From: Gemmobacter serpentinus
GTDB lineage: Bacteria; Pseudomonadota; Alphaproteobacteria; Rhodobacterales; Rhodobacteraceae
NCBI RefSeq assembly: GCF_008973825.1
Contig: NZ_WCHR01000012.1
Span: 124,001 to 188,000, forward strand
Direction: 5' to 3'
Length of the DNA stretch: 64,000 nt
Part shown: piece by piece, positions 1-8,493 of the stretch
Layout: each line of letters starts with the position of its first letter
How positions within the stretch are numbered: position 1 is the stretch's first letter
Translations under genes and position numbers: made by a program
Notes under the pieces: model-generated
Database searches by the model: none
What the model was told of the DNA's origin: nothing
The model's input: the letters and a program-made list of their open reading frames with translations, nothing else

Positions 1-1395
1 GTCAAGCAGCAGCACGTTGCCGCCCGATTTCAGCAGCTTGGCCATGTGGACGCGGTTGCGTTCACCACCCGAAAGCAGGCCCACCTTCTTCTGCTGGTCG
101 GTGCCCTTGAAGTTGAAGGCGCCGGTATAGACGCGGCTGTTCATCTGCATGTCGCCCAGATGGATCACCTCGGCCCCGCCAGACACCTCTTCCCACACCG
201 TCTTGTCGGGGTCGAGCGCGTCGCGCGACTGGTCGACATAGGCCAGCTGCACGGTGGAGCCCAGGGTGATCGTGCCCTCATCCGGGGTTTCCTGGCCGGT
301 AATCATGCGGAACAGTGTCGATTTCCCGGCACCGTTCGGTCCGATCACGCCGACAATGGCACCCGGCGGGATGGTGAAGGACAGATCCTCGATCAGCAGG
401 CGGTCGCCCATGGCCTTTTTCAGACCCTCGACCTCGATCACCTTATTGCCCAGACGTTCGCCGTTCGGGATGATGATCTGCGCGCTGGTCGCACGCTCCA
501 TGACGGTCTGACTGGCCATCTCGTTATAGCGGGCGAGACGGGCCTTGCCCTTGGACTGGCGGGCCTTTGCGCCGGAGCGGATCCACTCCAATTCCTTCTC
601 AAGCGCTTTCTGCTTGGATTTGTCCTCGCGGGCTTCCTGCGCCATGCGCTTGGCCTTCTGGTCCAGCCAAGCGGAATAGTTGCCCTCATAGGGGATGCCG
701 CGACCACGGTCGAGTTCAAGGATCCAGCCGGTGATATCATCCAAGAAGTAGCGGTCATGGGTCACGATCAGGATCGTGCCCTTGTAATCGATCAGGTGCT
801 TTTGCAGCCAGGCGATGGATTCCGCGTCCAGGTGGTTGGTCGGTTCGTCCAGAAGCAGCATGTCGGGCTTCTCGAGCAGCAGCTTGCACAGCGCGACCCG
901 GCGACGTTCCCCGCCCGACAGCGTGGTCACATCGGAATCATCCGGCGGGCAGCGCAGCGCATCCATGGCGACGCCCACCGTCGCCTCCAGTTCCCACAGG
1001 TTGCCGGCGTCGATCTGGTCCTGCAACGCCGCCATCTCGTCGGCGGTCTCGTCGGAATAGTTCATCGCCAGTTCGTTGTAGCGATCAAGGATCGCCTGCT
1101 GTTCGGCCACGCCCAACATGACGTTTTCCTTGGCGGTCAGCGCGGGGTCCAGATAGGGCTCCTGCGCCAGATAGCCGACCTTGGCACCCTTGGCGGCCCA
1201 GGCCTCGCCCTTGAAGTCCTTGTCCATGCCCGCCATGATTTTCAACAGCGTGGACTTACCGGCACCGTTGACGCCGACCACACCGATCTTCACGCCGGGC
1301 AGGAAGTTCAGGTGGATGTTTTCAAAGCAGGTCTTGCCACCGGGATAGGTCTTGGAGACGCCTTCCATGTGATAGACGTATTGATACGAGGCCAT
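1..1395 (-). CDS. ettA: EttA, energy-dependent translational throttle ABC-F ATPase (C-terminus beyond window)
   Basis: Soluble ABC-F protein with two ATPase domains and no membrane segments; EttA family members bind the ribosomal E site and couple ATP level to entry into elongation. The 465 codons present begin MASYQYVYHM. They contain a first Walker A (GVNGAGKST), the signature LSGGERRRVA with LLLDEPTNHLD, the arm/linker region, a second Walker A (GPNGAGKST), and the second signature LLSGGERNRV running into LLLD at the window edge. The family is about 550 residues long, so roughly the last 85 are missing. The start at 1395 follows GGAG at good spacing. The gene lies 80 bp downstream of the reverse transcriptase on the same strand, so some read-through transcription is possible. 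It is probably a core gene unrelated to the retron. Confidence 0.95.
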   Translation of the reverse strand, partial: MASYQYVYHMEGVSKTYPGGKTCFENIHLNFLPGVKIGVVGVNGAGKSTLLKIMAGMDKDFKGEAWAAKGAKVGYLAQEPYLDPALTAKENVMLGVAEQQAILDRYNELAMNYSDETADEMAALQDQIDAGNLWELEATVGVAMDALRCPPDDSDVTTLSGGERRRVALCKLLLEKPDMLLLDEPTNHLDAESIAWLQKHLIDYKGTILIVTHDRYFLDDITGWILELDRGRGIPYEGNYSAWLDQKAKRMAQEAREDKSKQKALEKELEWIRSGAKARQSKGKARLARYNEMASQTVMERATSAQIIIPNGERLGNKVIEVEGLKKAMGDRLLIEDLSFTIPPGAIVGVIGPNGAGKSTLFRMITGQETPDEGTITLGSTVQLAYVDQSRDALDPDKTVWEEVSGGAEVIHLGDMQMNSRVYTGAFNFKGTDQQKKVGLLSGGERNRVHMAKLLKSGGNVLLLD

Positions 1396-1475
1396 GCGGG
1401 ATCTCCGGTGTCGAGCGGTTGTGCCTAGGATTGGCGCGTATGTAGCGGATCAGCAGGGAAAGGGCAACGCGCGGG

Positions 1476-2813
1476 TCACCGGGCAGGGGGGACGGTTCTG
1501 GCGGAGGCCGAAACCAGTTGCAAGCTTTGCGAGAGGCGGGCTGCGCGGTGAGGGTTCAGCTGGGCCAACCAGGCGATGCGCCCGGACAGGTGGCCCAGAA
1601 AGGCCATATCTTGGCGGCGTGGATCGTCAGGCTGCTGCAGGCGGTGCAGGATGGCCTTCAGCCGATCATATTCGACGCGGGGAAGATTGGTGTGATGGTT
1701 CACCAAGATCCCGGTGACTTTCTGTTGCTGATGGGATGGCATCACCCTGGTCTTGCGGTGATTGGGGCGAAACCCCTCCTCTGCGCAGATCTCGGGCACT
1801 GCGCGCAAAAGGATCGGTGCGATCCGTGCGTCGCCGGAAAAGCTCAGATCATCGGCATAGCGGCTGTATTGCGCATCAAGGCTGCGGGCGAGTGCGGCCA
1901 GCCTGCAATCCAGCCGGAAGGCCAGCAGATTGGCCAAGGCGGGCGAGGTTGGCGCGCCCTGCGGCAGATGGCGGGCGTGCAGTCTGCCGGTCAAGGTGGG
2001 GTCATGGCCCAGCAGATACCGGCGCGGTGTCAATGCGCTGCACAGGCCCGCAAGATCGCGCGCCGTCGCTGCGGGATAACCCAGGCTACGGAACAGCCCA
2101 TATACCCGCGCCACATCAAGGCCCGGAAAGAAATCCGTCAGATCGAAACCCAGAACCACCCGTTCGCCCGCATGGCGCGCGGCCGCCTGCACGCAATTGC
2201 GGCCCCGGCGAAAGCCGAAGGCGGCATGATGGGGCGGCACATGGTCGAGAATGCCGCGCAGGATGCGGCGTTGCAGGGTCTTGAGAAAGGGGCGCGGTGC
2301 CTCGATCAGGCGGTGGCCGCCGTTGCGTTTGGGCCGCAGGTGGCACAGGTAATGAGGCCCGAACGGATCTGTGCTGTGGGCCGACAGGCCGCGCAGATCG
2401 GCAAAGCGGATTAGCTGTTCGGGTGTGATGGCCAGAAAATCTGCCAGATCCCCCGGCGTGGCAAGTTTGGGCAGATCAAGCCTGTCGAGTGCGGATACCG
2501 GGCGAAACCGGGGGGGATCCAGCACCGGCGCGGGCAGGCTGTCCGTTCGCCTCGCGTGGTCGCGCAGCCTTGCGCTGATGGAAAGGTCCTGCAACATCCT
2601 GCGCAATCGGCCCACATCCGGGGCGCTGCCGCCCGGAAAGGCCTGGATCAGGCGCCCTGCGACACGGCCTGCCTGATTGCGCATCCGCACGGGCAGGCGT
2701 TGCAGCAGCACCTGTTTCAGACTGGCCTCCTTCCATTCAGCCTGCACAAGGCTGCTGGCGATCGGGCCAAGCACCGCCAGACTGACAACCGGGCGATTGA
2801 AAGCGGGGGGCAA
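1476..2813 (-). CDS. Retron-type reverse transcriptase
   Basis: RNA-directed DNA polymerase of about 445 residues. An N-terminal extension of about 115 residues without a recognisable domain precedes the RT fold. Seen in order: HRLIEAPRP and GFRRGR (early finger motifs), AAARH (variant of the retron NAxxH motif, Asn replaced by Ala), FDLTDFFPGL with the first catalytic Asp, LPQGAPTSPALANL, the catalytic RYADDLSFSG, and VTGILVN carrying the VTG triplet typical of retron RTs. No maturase X, endonuclease or integrase domain is present, so this is not a group II intron or transposon RT. The apparent start is TTG at 2813, eleven bases after GAGAGG; GTG codons at residues 14 and 35 are alternatives (AAGGAGG lies 14 bases before the latter). 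Directly upstream is a structured region fitting msr-msd. Neighbours are a GNAT gene upstream and ettA downstream, neither an obvious retron effector. Confidence 0.87.
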   Translation of the reverse strand: MPPAFNRPVVSLAVLGPIASSLVQAEWKEASLKQVLLQRLPVRMRNQAGRVAGRLIQAFPGGSAPDVGRLRRMLQDLSISARLRDHARRTDSLPAPVLDPPRFRPVSALDRLDLPKLATPGDLADFLAITPEQLIRFADLRGLSAHSTDPFGPHYLCHLRPKRNGGHRLIEAPRPFLKTLQRRILRGILDHVPPHHAAFGFRRGRNCVQAAARHAGERVVLGFDLTDFFPGLDVARVYGLFRSLGYPAATARDLAGLCSALTPRRYLLGHDPTLTGRLHARHLPQGAPTSPALANLLAFRLDCRLAALARSLDAQYSRYADDLSFSGDARIAPILLRAVPEICAEEGFRPNHRKTRVMPSHQQQKVTGILVNHHTNLPRVEYDRLKAILHRLQQPDDPRRQDMAFLGHLSGRIAWLAQLNPHRAARLSQSLQLVSASARTVPPAR

Positions 2814-2952
2814 AGGCGGTCCAACCTCTCTGGTCCTGCAAGGACTGACCCGGGCAGAGCCCGGCGCCGTCCTTGCGTCGAATGTCTGGCGTTGCGTTTT
2901 TCGGGTGGGGAAGCCCCACCCCTCCGGTTGCCCGGCGCTTGGCCGCCTTTGC
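2810..2952 (-). ncRNA. Candidate retron msr-msd RNA
   Basis: Read on the minus strand, the 5' arm GCAAAGGCGGCCAA (2952-2939) pairs with 2810-2824 over 14 bp with a single bulged A, like the a1/a2 repeats that close retron RNAs. The base right after the 5' arm is an unpaired G (2938) in the context AAGC, matching the usual 2'-5' priming guanosine. Then follow a short stem CCGG-GCAA-CCGG (2935-2924), a perfect 8-bp stem GGGTGGGG with loop CTT (2921-2903), and a longer two-part hairpin at 2876-2838 (outer arms GCAAGGAC/GTCCTTGC, inner CCGGGC-TCT-GCCCGG). The long hairpin would be the msd part. No T-run follows the hairpins, arguing against terminators. The 3' arm overlaps the RT TTG start. This rests on structure only; no covariation was examined. 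Confidence 0.6.
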
Positions 2953-3001
2953 TGGTGTCAGCCTAATCAGCGCGGCGCAGGCCCGTCAACCTGCTGGCCC
3001 G

Positions 3002-3490
3002 TCAACCAGCCGGGACGAGTCGCTTCTCGAACCAGTGATCCGCATGAGGGTTGCTGTTATAGGCCGGGATCTCTTGCCAGCCATCGCGCAGATACAGCGC
3101 CTGCGCTTCGGGTAGGTGTCGGCTGGTATCGAGACGGAGGTGGGTCAGGCCCATTGCGCGCGCGGTGTCTTCAATGGTGGCCATCAGACGCCGGGCAAGC
3201 CCCTGGCCCCGCGCCTCGGGCGCGATCCACAGCCGCTTGATCTCGCCGCAGCCGGGGCCGATGCCTTCGGCCACGCTGCGCAACCCGACACAGCCCATGA
3301 TCCGGCCCGCCGCATCGCGCGCAAGCAGGAACTGCCCGCGCGGCGGGGCCATAGCCCCGGCATCCGGGTCGACGGGGCGGGGCGCGAAAACCTCGCCGAA
3401 GCGGGTGCTCAGCTCGGCGAAATAGGCCGCCATGCAGGCTTGTGCTTCAGGTGCGGTGACGGGGCAGGGGGCGAAGGTGATCTGGCTCAT
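3002..3490 (-). CDS. GNAT family N-acetyltransferase
   Basis: Cytoplasmic acyl-CoA N-acetyltransferase of about 162 residues; the substrate cannot be told. The central beta strand and acetyl-CoA loop are visible as IKRLWIAPEARGQGLARRLM (the RGQGLA pyrophosphate-binding loop), followed by the helix IEDTARAMG, then LRLDTSRHLPEAQALY and the C-terminal YNSNPHADHWFEKRL typical of small single-domain GNATs. The start is ambiguous: ATG at 3490 (MSQITF) and ATG at 3499 (MTCMSQ) are nine bases apart, and neither has a strong ribosome site. The stop lies 49 bp before the 5' arm of the retron RNA on the same strand, so the retron could be co-transcribed from this gene. A functional link to the retron is not supported. 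Confidence 0.85.
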   Translation of the reverse strand: MSQITFAPCPVTAPEAQACMAAYFAELSTRFGEVFAPRPVDPDAGAMAPPRGQFLLARDAAGRIMGCVGLRSVAEGIGPGCGEIKRLWIAPEARGQGLARRLMATIEDTARAMGLTHLRLDTSRHLPEAQALYLRDGWQEIPAYNSNPHADHWFEKRLVPAG

Positions 3491-3677
3491 GCACGTCATT
3501 TGTCCCGGCCCAATTCCGCTTGGCAAGCCGCCTTGACCGTGTTTTGAACACGCTTGGGGCAGGATCGCGCGCCGGGGGGCGAAGGCTGGGGGCAAACACC
3601 GCGGCAAGAGCCCGGAACAGAGGTTCGGGGCTGGTTTCCCCGGGCAGGCGCGACACGACAGAAGGACGGGAGGCAGG

Positions 3678-4280
3678 ATGCGGCAGGGCTTTCCCATTGC
3701 CACGCGCGGGATGAAGGTCGGGTTGCTGGGCGGATCATTCGATCCGGCCCATGCGGGCCATGTCCATATCACGCGCGAGGCGCTGCGGCGCTTCGGGTTG
3801 GACCGGGTCTGGTGGCTGGTCAGCCCCGGCAATCCGTTGAAGGCCCGCCAGCCCGCCCCGATGGCGCAGCGTCTGGCCCATGCCCGCGCCCTGATGCAGC
3901 ACCCGCGGGTGCAGATCACCGATCTGGAGGCGCGGCTGGGCACACGCTTTACCGCCGCCACCTTGCGCAAATTGCGCGCGATTTATCCTGGGGTGCGGTT
4001 TGTCTGGCTGATGGGGGCCGATAATCTGGTGCAGTTCCACCGCTGGGACCATTGGGAAGAGATCATGCAAACGGTGCCGGTCGGGGTGCTGGCGCGGCCC
4101 GGCTGGGGTGTGAAGGGGCGGCTGGGGCGCGCGGCGCGGGTCTATGGATCAGACCGGGTCAGCGAAGGGGCTGCGGGCGATCTGGGGGATATCCCTGCAC
4201 CTGCCTGGTGCCTGGCCGATGTGCCGCTGAACGATCTGTCCTCGACCGAGATCCGCGCCCGCGGGCAATGGGCGCGCTAG
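3678..4280 (+). CDS. nadD: Nicotinate-nucleotide adenylyltransferase
   Basis: Transfers AMP from ATP to nicotinate mononucleotide, making deamido-NAD, the penultimate step of NAD synthesis. The 200-residue protein has the nucleotidyltransferase opening [17 protein letters not shown] (HxGH motif near residue 26) and the C-terminal [12 protein letters not shown], matching the ISSTxIR motif. The [14 protein letters not shown] segment is a strong NadD marker. The start at 3678 follows GGAGG with four intervening bases; a later in-frame ATG at 3711 lacks such a site. It is divergent from the GNAT gene. Its partner in the pathway, nadE, is encoded 2.1 kb further on, beyond the MORN gene. Confidence 0.95.
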   Translation: MRQGFPIATRGMKVGLLGGSFDPAHAGHVHITREALRRFGLDRVWWLVSPGNPLKARQPAPMAQRLAHARALMQHPRVQITDLEARLGTRFTAATLRKLRAIYPGVRFVWLMGADNLVQFHRWDHWEEIMQTVPVGVLARPGWGVKGRLGRAARVYGSDRVSEGAAGDLGDIPAPAWCLADVPLNDLSSTEIRARGQWAR

Positions 4281-4466
4281 GTTTGGGGGCACGCCAGGTT
4301 TGACTGCGCCGGTTGACTGCGCTGTCGGGGACCCCGCCTGAAGGTTGCTCGGCGCGGGTCCGGTTCTGTCGTCACTGGCGGATCCCGTCGCCGGCTCGCT
4401 CTATCCCAAGTCTGATGCCACGGCCAGCGGCAGGGGGCATCCATGCATCTGCCGCGGGCCTTGGTC

Positions 4467-6296
4467 TCAGTTCTGGGCCGGCACTTGCGCTGGGCGTGGT
4501 TGGGGCTTCAGATCAATCTGCTGCGGCGCGACCGATGGCGTTCCGTCCCAGGGTGAGGCCGGCGTCTGCACCGCAGGCGCGGCGGTGCCATCTGCGGGCA
4601 TAGCTGTCGCGCTGCTGCCATCTGAGGGCGGGGCAGATGGGGCGGTCACGAGGCCCGCGGTGGAGGCCCCGGCTGCCGGGTTACCGCCGGATGTTGTGGC
4701 CGCGCCGGAGTCTGGAGCGGGTTGGTCAGAAGCCGAGATATCGGCGGCCGAACTGTCTGCCGCTGGCGCGTCGGTTGTCGTGTCACTGGGCACAGGCGTG
4801 CTGGGCGCAGGTGTGTTGGCGGTCGGTGCGGTGGGGGCCTGTGCCTCTGCGGTCGGGGCATCTGCAGTGGCGGGGGGCGCAGGCACCAAACCCTCTGGCG
4901 GCACTTGGCCGGGGGCGACAAGAATACCGTTCAGCCATTGGCCCTCGGCCACCTCGCCCGAGGCATAGCGCAACCGCCCCATGCCCTCGCGCTTGCCCTT
5001 CACCACATCGCCTTCATAGACATCGCCATTGGCATAGGTGGCGATGCCCTTGCCAGTCATCTCGCCCGCCTGCCACTGGCCCTTGTAGCGGAAGCCGTCG
5101 GGCAGGGTGATCTCGCCCTCGCCCTGCCGCATCCCATCGACGAAATCGCCGCTATAGGTGGTGCCGCCCGGATAGGTGGCAACGGCCTTGCCGGTGCGCT
5201 TCCCGGCCTTCCACGCGCCCTCGTAGCGGAATCCGTCGGGCCGGGTCAGCGTGCCGATGCCATCGGCTTTTTCATTGGCGAACTGGCCCTCATAGACCGC
5301 GCCATCCTTGTAATTGGCGCGCCCCCGGCCCGCGATGGCACCCGCTGCCCATGTGCCCTCATAGCTGGACCCATCGCGGTAGGTGATCTTGCCCAGACCA
5401 TCGGGCTTGTCGGCCTTGAAGCTGCCTTGATAGCTGGAACCATCGGCATAGGCGAGGCGGCCTGTGCCCTCCATCTTGCCCGCCTTCCAGTCCCCCTCAT
5501 AGCGATAGCCGTCAGAGGTCGAGAAGATGCCGGTGCCCTCGCGCTGATCGGCGCGGAACTGGCCCTCATAGGTGGACCCGTCAGTGTAATGCATCTTGCC
5601 GCGGCCCTGGCGCTCACCCTCGACAAAGGCACCCTCATAAATGTCGCCGTTGGGCTGGGTCAGGGTTCCAAGGCCGTTGATCTGGCCCTTGGCCCAGTCA
5701 CCCTCGTAGATCAGGCCGTCGGGCATCGTCAGCTTGCCCTTGCCGTCGCGCATCCCCGCGACCATGGCACCCTCATAGGTGGTGCCATCGGGATAGCGCA
5801 TGATGCCCGCGCCCTGCTTGATGCCATCGACCCAATCGCCCTCATAGACGACACCGGCGGGCGAGGTCAGCTTGCCCTTGCCATGGTGGCGGGCATTGCG
5901 CAGCGGGCCTTCATAGACCGATCCATCGGCATAGCGCGCCACACCGCTGCCCTGGATCTGGCCGTCCAGCCAGTCGCCTTCAAAGGTGGAGCCGTCGGAA
6001 TAGGTGATCTTGCCCTTGCCTGTGGGTTTGCCACCCAGGAAATCGCCTTCATAGACCGATCCATCGGGATAGCGCGCGCGGCCAACCCCCTGGATCTGCC
6101 CCTCCACCCAGTCACCGCTATATTCATAGCCGTTGGGCAGGCGATAGGTGCCCTTGCCATGCTGGCGACCACCGAGGAAGGTGCCCTCATAGACCGATCC
6201 GTCATCATATTGCTTGACCAGCACATCGCTCAGCACTTGCGCATGGGCCATGCCTGCGGTCAGTGCGATAAGCGAAAAACCGATTGCCAGGCGCAT
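4467..6296 (-). CDS. Exported MORN-repeat protein
   Basis: A 609-residue protein with a signal peptide (MRLAIGFSLIALTAGMAHAQ), then about 19 consecutive 23-residue MORN units (consensus YEGDWxxGxxxGxGxxxYxDG, residues about 30-465), then about 140 residues of low-complexity Ala/Pro/Thr/Ser/Asp sequence. MORN arrays form elongated beta-hairpin rods and have been linked to lipid or protein binding; no enzymatic domain is seen here. Neighbouring units alternate in type (YEGDW then YEGxF), suggesting growth by duplication of pairs. The start at 6296 is chosen because AAGGAG lies seven bases upstream and it begins a clean signal peptide; a longer reading frame extends upstream without support. It is divergent from nadE. 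Location is likely periplasm or outer surface. Confidence 0.85.
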   Translation of the reverse strand: MRLAIGFSLIALTAGMAHAQVLSDVLVKQYDDGSVYEGTFLGGRQHGKGTYRLPNGYEYSGDWVEGQIQGVGRARYPDGSVYEGDFLGGKPTGKGKITYSDGSTFEGDWLDGQIQGSGVARYADGSVYEGPLRNARHHGKGKLTSPAGVVYEGDWVDGIKQGAGIMRYPDGTTYEGAMVAGMRDGKGKLTMPDGLIYEGDWAKGQINGLGTLTQPNGDIYEGAFVEGERQGRGKMHYTDGSTYEGQFRADQREGTGIFSTSDGYRYEGDWKAGKMEGTGRLAYADGSSYQGSFKADKPDGLGKITYRDGSSYEGTWAAGAIAGRGRANYKDGAVYEGQFANEKADGIGTLTRPDGFRYEGAWKAGKRTGKAVATYPGGTTYSGDFVDGMRQGEGEITLPDGFRYKGQWQAGEMTGKGIATYANGDVYEGDVVKGKREGMGRLRYASGEVAEGQWLNGILVAPGQVPPEGLVPAPPATADAPTAEAQAPTAPTANTPAPSTPVPSDTTTDAPAADSSAADISASDQPAPDSGAATTSGGNPAAGASTAGLVTAPSAPPSDGSSATAMPADGTAAPAVQTPASPWDGTPSVAPQQIDLKPQPRPAQVPAQN

Positions 6297-6411
6297 GACG
6301 GACTCCTTCTGACTTGCCGTCTTTTCCTTGGCGGTCAGTCTGCTAGAAAGCAAGTCAATTCCTCGGAAATGCGCGACCGCCCGCGCACCCGCAATCCCCG
6401 GAGAGCCCGCC

Positions 6412-8070
6412 ATGGCCGACACCTTTCGCCTGACGCTTGCGCAGCTGAACCCCGTGACCGGCGATATTGCGGGCAATGCGGCACAAGCCCGCGCCGCATG
6501 GGAAGCCGCGAAGGCCGCAGGCGCCGATATGCTGGCGCTGACCGAGATGTTCATCACCGGATATCAGACGCAGGACCTGATCCTGAAACCGGCCTTTGAG
6601 GCGGCGGCAGAGGCCGCGATCGCGCAACTGGCACAGGATTGCGCCGATGGTCCGGCGATCGGCATCGGTGGCCCGGCCCGCATCGACGGACGGCTGCACA
6701 ATGCCTTCTGGGTGCTGGAGCGCGGCAAGGTGGTGGCGCGGGTGCTGAAACACCATCTGCCCAATACCGATGTCTTTGACGAGAAAAGGGTTTTTGAACC
6801 CGCTGATGTGTCCGGTCCCTACCGGATCGGGCCTTTGCGCATCGGCACCCCGATCTGTGAGGACGCCTGGCACCCCGATGTGGCCGAAACCCTGGCCGAG
6901 ACCGGGGCCGAAATCCTGCTGGTGCCCAATGGCTCGCCCTATCATCGCGGCAAGCCCGATCTGCGCTTGAACCTGATGGTGTCGCGCGTGGTCGAGACCG
7001 GGCTGCCGCTGGTCTATCTGAATATGGTGGGCGGGCAGGACGATCAGGTGTTTGACGGATCGTCGATGGTGTTGAACCCGGGCGGCGATCTGGCGGTGCA
7101 ACTGCCGCAATTCGACGCCTGTCTGGAACATGTCGATTTCCTGAAAACCCCGGAAGGCTGGCGCGCCCAGCCCGGCACGATGGCCGAGATTCCCCGCGTC
7201 TGGGAAGCCGACTATCGCGCCTGCGTCATGGCTTTGGCCGATTACATGGGCAAGACCGGCTTTTCCAAGGTGGTGCTGGGCCTGTCGGGCGGGGTGGATT
7301 CGGCGTTGGTGGCTGCGATTGCCGCCGATGCCCTGGGCCCGCAAAATGTGCGCTGCGTCATGCTGCCCTCGGCCTATACCTCGGAGCATTCGCTGGAGGA
7401 TGCGGGCGAATGCGCGCGGCTGCTGGGCTGTCGTCTGGATACGGTGCCGATTTCCGGTCCGCAGGGCGCGGTCGGCGATGCGCTGGCGGATCTGTTTGCG
7501 GGCACCGAACCGGGCGTCACCGAAGAGAATATCCAGAGCCGGTTGCGCGGCGTCATCCTTATGGCGATTTCCAACAAGTTCGGCGAGATGCTGCTGACCA
7601 CCGGCAACAAGTCCGAGGTGGCGGTTGGCTATTGCACGATTTATGGCGATATGAATGGCGGATATAACCCGCTGAAAGACATGTATAAAACCCGTGTCTT
7701 CGAGACCTGCCGCTGGCGCAATGAAAACCATCGCGACTGGATGCTGGGGCCGGGCGGTGTGGTGATCCCTGACCGGATCATCACCAAGCCACCAAGCGCG
7801 GAGCTGCGCCCGGATCAAAAGGATCAGGACAGCCTTCCGCCCTATGAGGTGCTGGACGCCATCCTTGAAGGGCTGGTGGATCGTGAACAGTCGGTTGCCG
7901 ATCTGGTGGCGCAGGGCTTTGATCGTGCCACGGTCAAGCGGGTGGAGCATCTGCTTTACATCAGCGAATACAAACGCTTCCAGTCCGCGCCGGGTGTGCG
8001 GCTGACGCCCAAGGCCTTTTGGCTGGATCGCCGCTACCCCATCGCCAATCGCTGGCGCGACCCTTCGTGA
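6412..8070 (+). CDS. nadE: Glutamine-dependent NAD+ synthase
   Basis: Amidates deamido-NAD to NAD using glutamine. The 552-residue protein has an N-terminal nitrilase-type glutaminase domain (residues about 5-250) with the Glu-Lys-Cys triad visible in [18 protein letters not shown] and [14 protein letters not shown]-terminal ATP-pyrophosphatase-type synthetase domain follows, with the P-loop [14 protein letters not shown] near residue 290 and the [11 protein letters not shown] segment. The start at 6412 follows GGAG; an upstream extension of the frame has no ribosome site. The stop overlaps the start of a small YnfA-like membrane gene by four bases (GTGA), so the two are translationally coupled. 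Confidence 0.96.
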   Translation: MADTFRLTLAQLNPVTGDIAGNAAQARAAWEAAKAAGADMLALTEMFITGYQTQDLILKPAFEAAAEAAIAQLAQDCADGPAIGIGGPARIDGRLHNAFWVLERGKVVARVLKHHLPNTDVFDEKRVFEPADVSGPYRIGPLRIGTPICEDAWHPDVAETLAETGAEILLVPNGSPYHRGKPDLRLNLMVSRVVETGLPLVYLNMVGGQDDQVFDGSSMVLNPGGDLAVQLPQFDACLEHVDFLKTPEGWRAQPGTMAEIPRVWEADYRACVMALADYMGKTGFSKVVLGLSGGVDSALVAAIAADALGPQNVRCVMLPSAYTSEHSLEDAGECARLLGCRLDTVPISGPQGAVGDALADLFAGTEPGVTEENIQSRLRGVILMAISNKFGEMLLTTGNKSEVAVGYCTIYGDMNGGYNPLKDMYKTRVFETCRWRNENHRDWMLGPGGVVIPDRIITKPPSAELRPDQKDQDSLPPYEVLDAILEGLVDREQSVADLVAQGFDRATVKRVEHLLYISEYKRFQSAPGVRLTPKAFWLDRRYPIANRWRDPS

Positions 8071-8387
8071 CGCTGGCGCTCTATCTTGGGGCGGCGCTCT
8101 GCGAGATCGCGGGCTGCTTCGCGGTCTGGGCCTGGTGGCGCGGCGGGGCATCCGCGCTATGGCTTTTGCCGGGCGGTGTGGCGCTTGCGGGCTTTGCCTT
8201 CCTGCTGGCCCTGACCCCGCCCGAGGCGGCGGGGCGCAGTTTTGCGGTTTATGGCGGGGTCTATATCGCGGCCAGTCTGGGCTGGATGTGGCTTTACGAG
8301 GGGATGCGCCCGGACCGCTTTGATCTGGCGGGGGCGGCGCTTGCGGTGATGGGCAGCGCGGTAATCCTGCTGGCACCGCGCGGCTGA
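8067..8387 (+). CDS. YnfA-type (UPF0060) small membrane protein
   Basis: A 106-residue hydrophobic protein with four predicted membrane segments, separated by short loops such as [15 protein letters not shown] and EGMRPDRFD. The segments [38 protein letters not shown] and [18 protein letters not shown] match the UPF0060/YnfA family, which resembles half of a small-multidrug-resistance transporter. The GTG start at 8067 overlaps the nadE stop as GTGA, making the length match the family (about 107 residues). The coupling with NAD synthesis is probably only transcriptional convenience. The actual substrate is unknown. Confidence 0.85.
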   Translation: MTLALYLGAALCEIAGCFAVWAWWRGGASALWLLPGGVALAGFAFLLALTPPEAAGRSFAVYGGVYIAASLGWMWLYEGMRPDRFDLAGAALAVMGSAVILLAPRG

Positions 8388-8493
8388 GTGCAGGTCAGGG
8401 GCGCTTGGGGCCCCTCTTGGTCTTCGGCCCATTCATCAACAGGGTGCGCGCGCCCGACATGGGGATATTGGGGAACAGCAGAATGTGAAAGGG

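Noticed and set aside
46-1428. A 460-codon plus-strand frame opposite ettA
   Set aside because: Antisense shadow of EttA, whose ABC motifs are unambiguous on the minus strand.
2903-2921. Hairpin as a terminator of the GNAT gene
   Set aside because: No T-run follows on either strand, and it fits better as a stem-loop of the retron RNA.
4467-6296. CRISPR-like array from the regularly repeated DNA
   Set aside because: The period is 69 bp in frame and encodes MORN repeats; there are no identical repeats with unique spacers.
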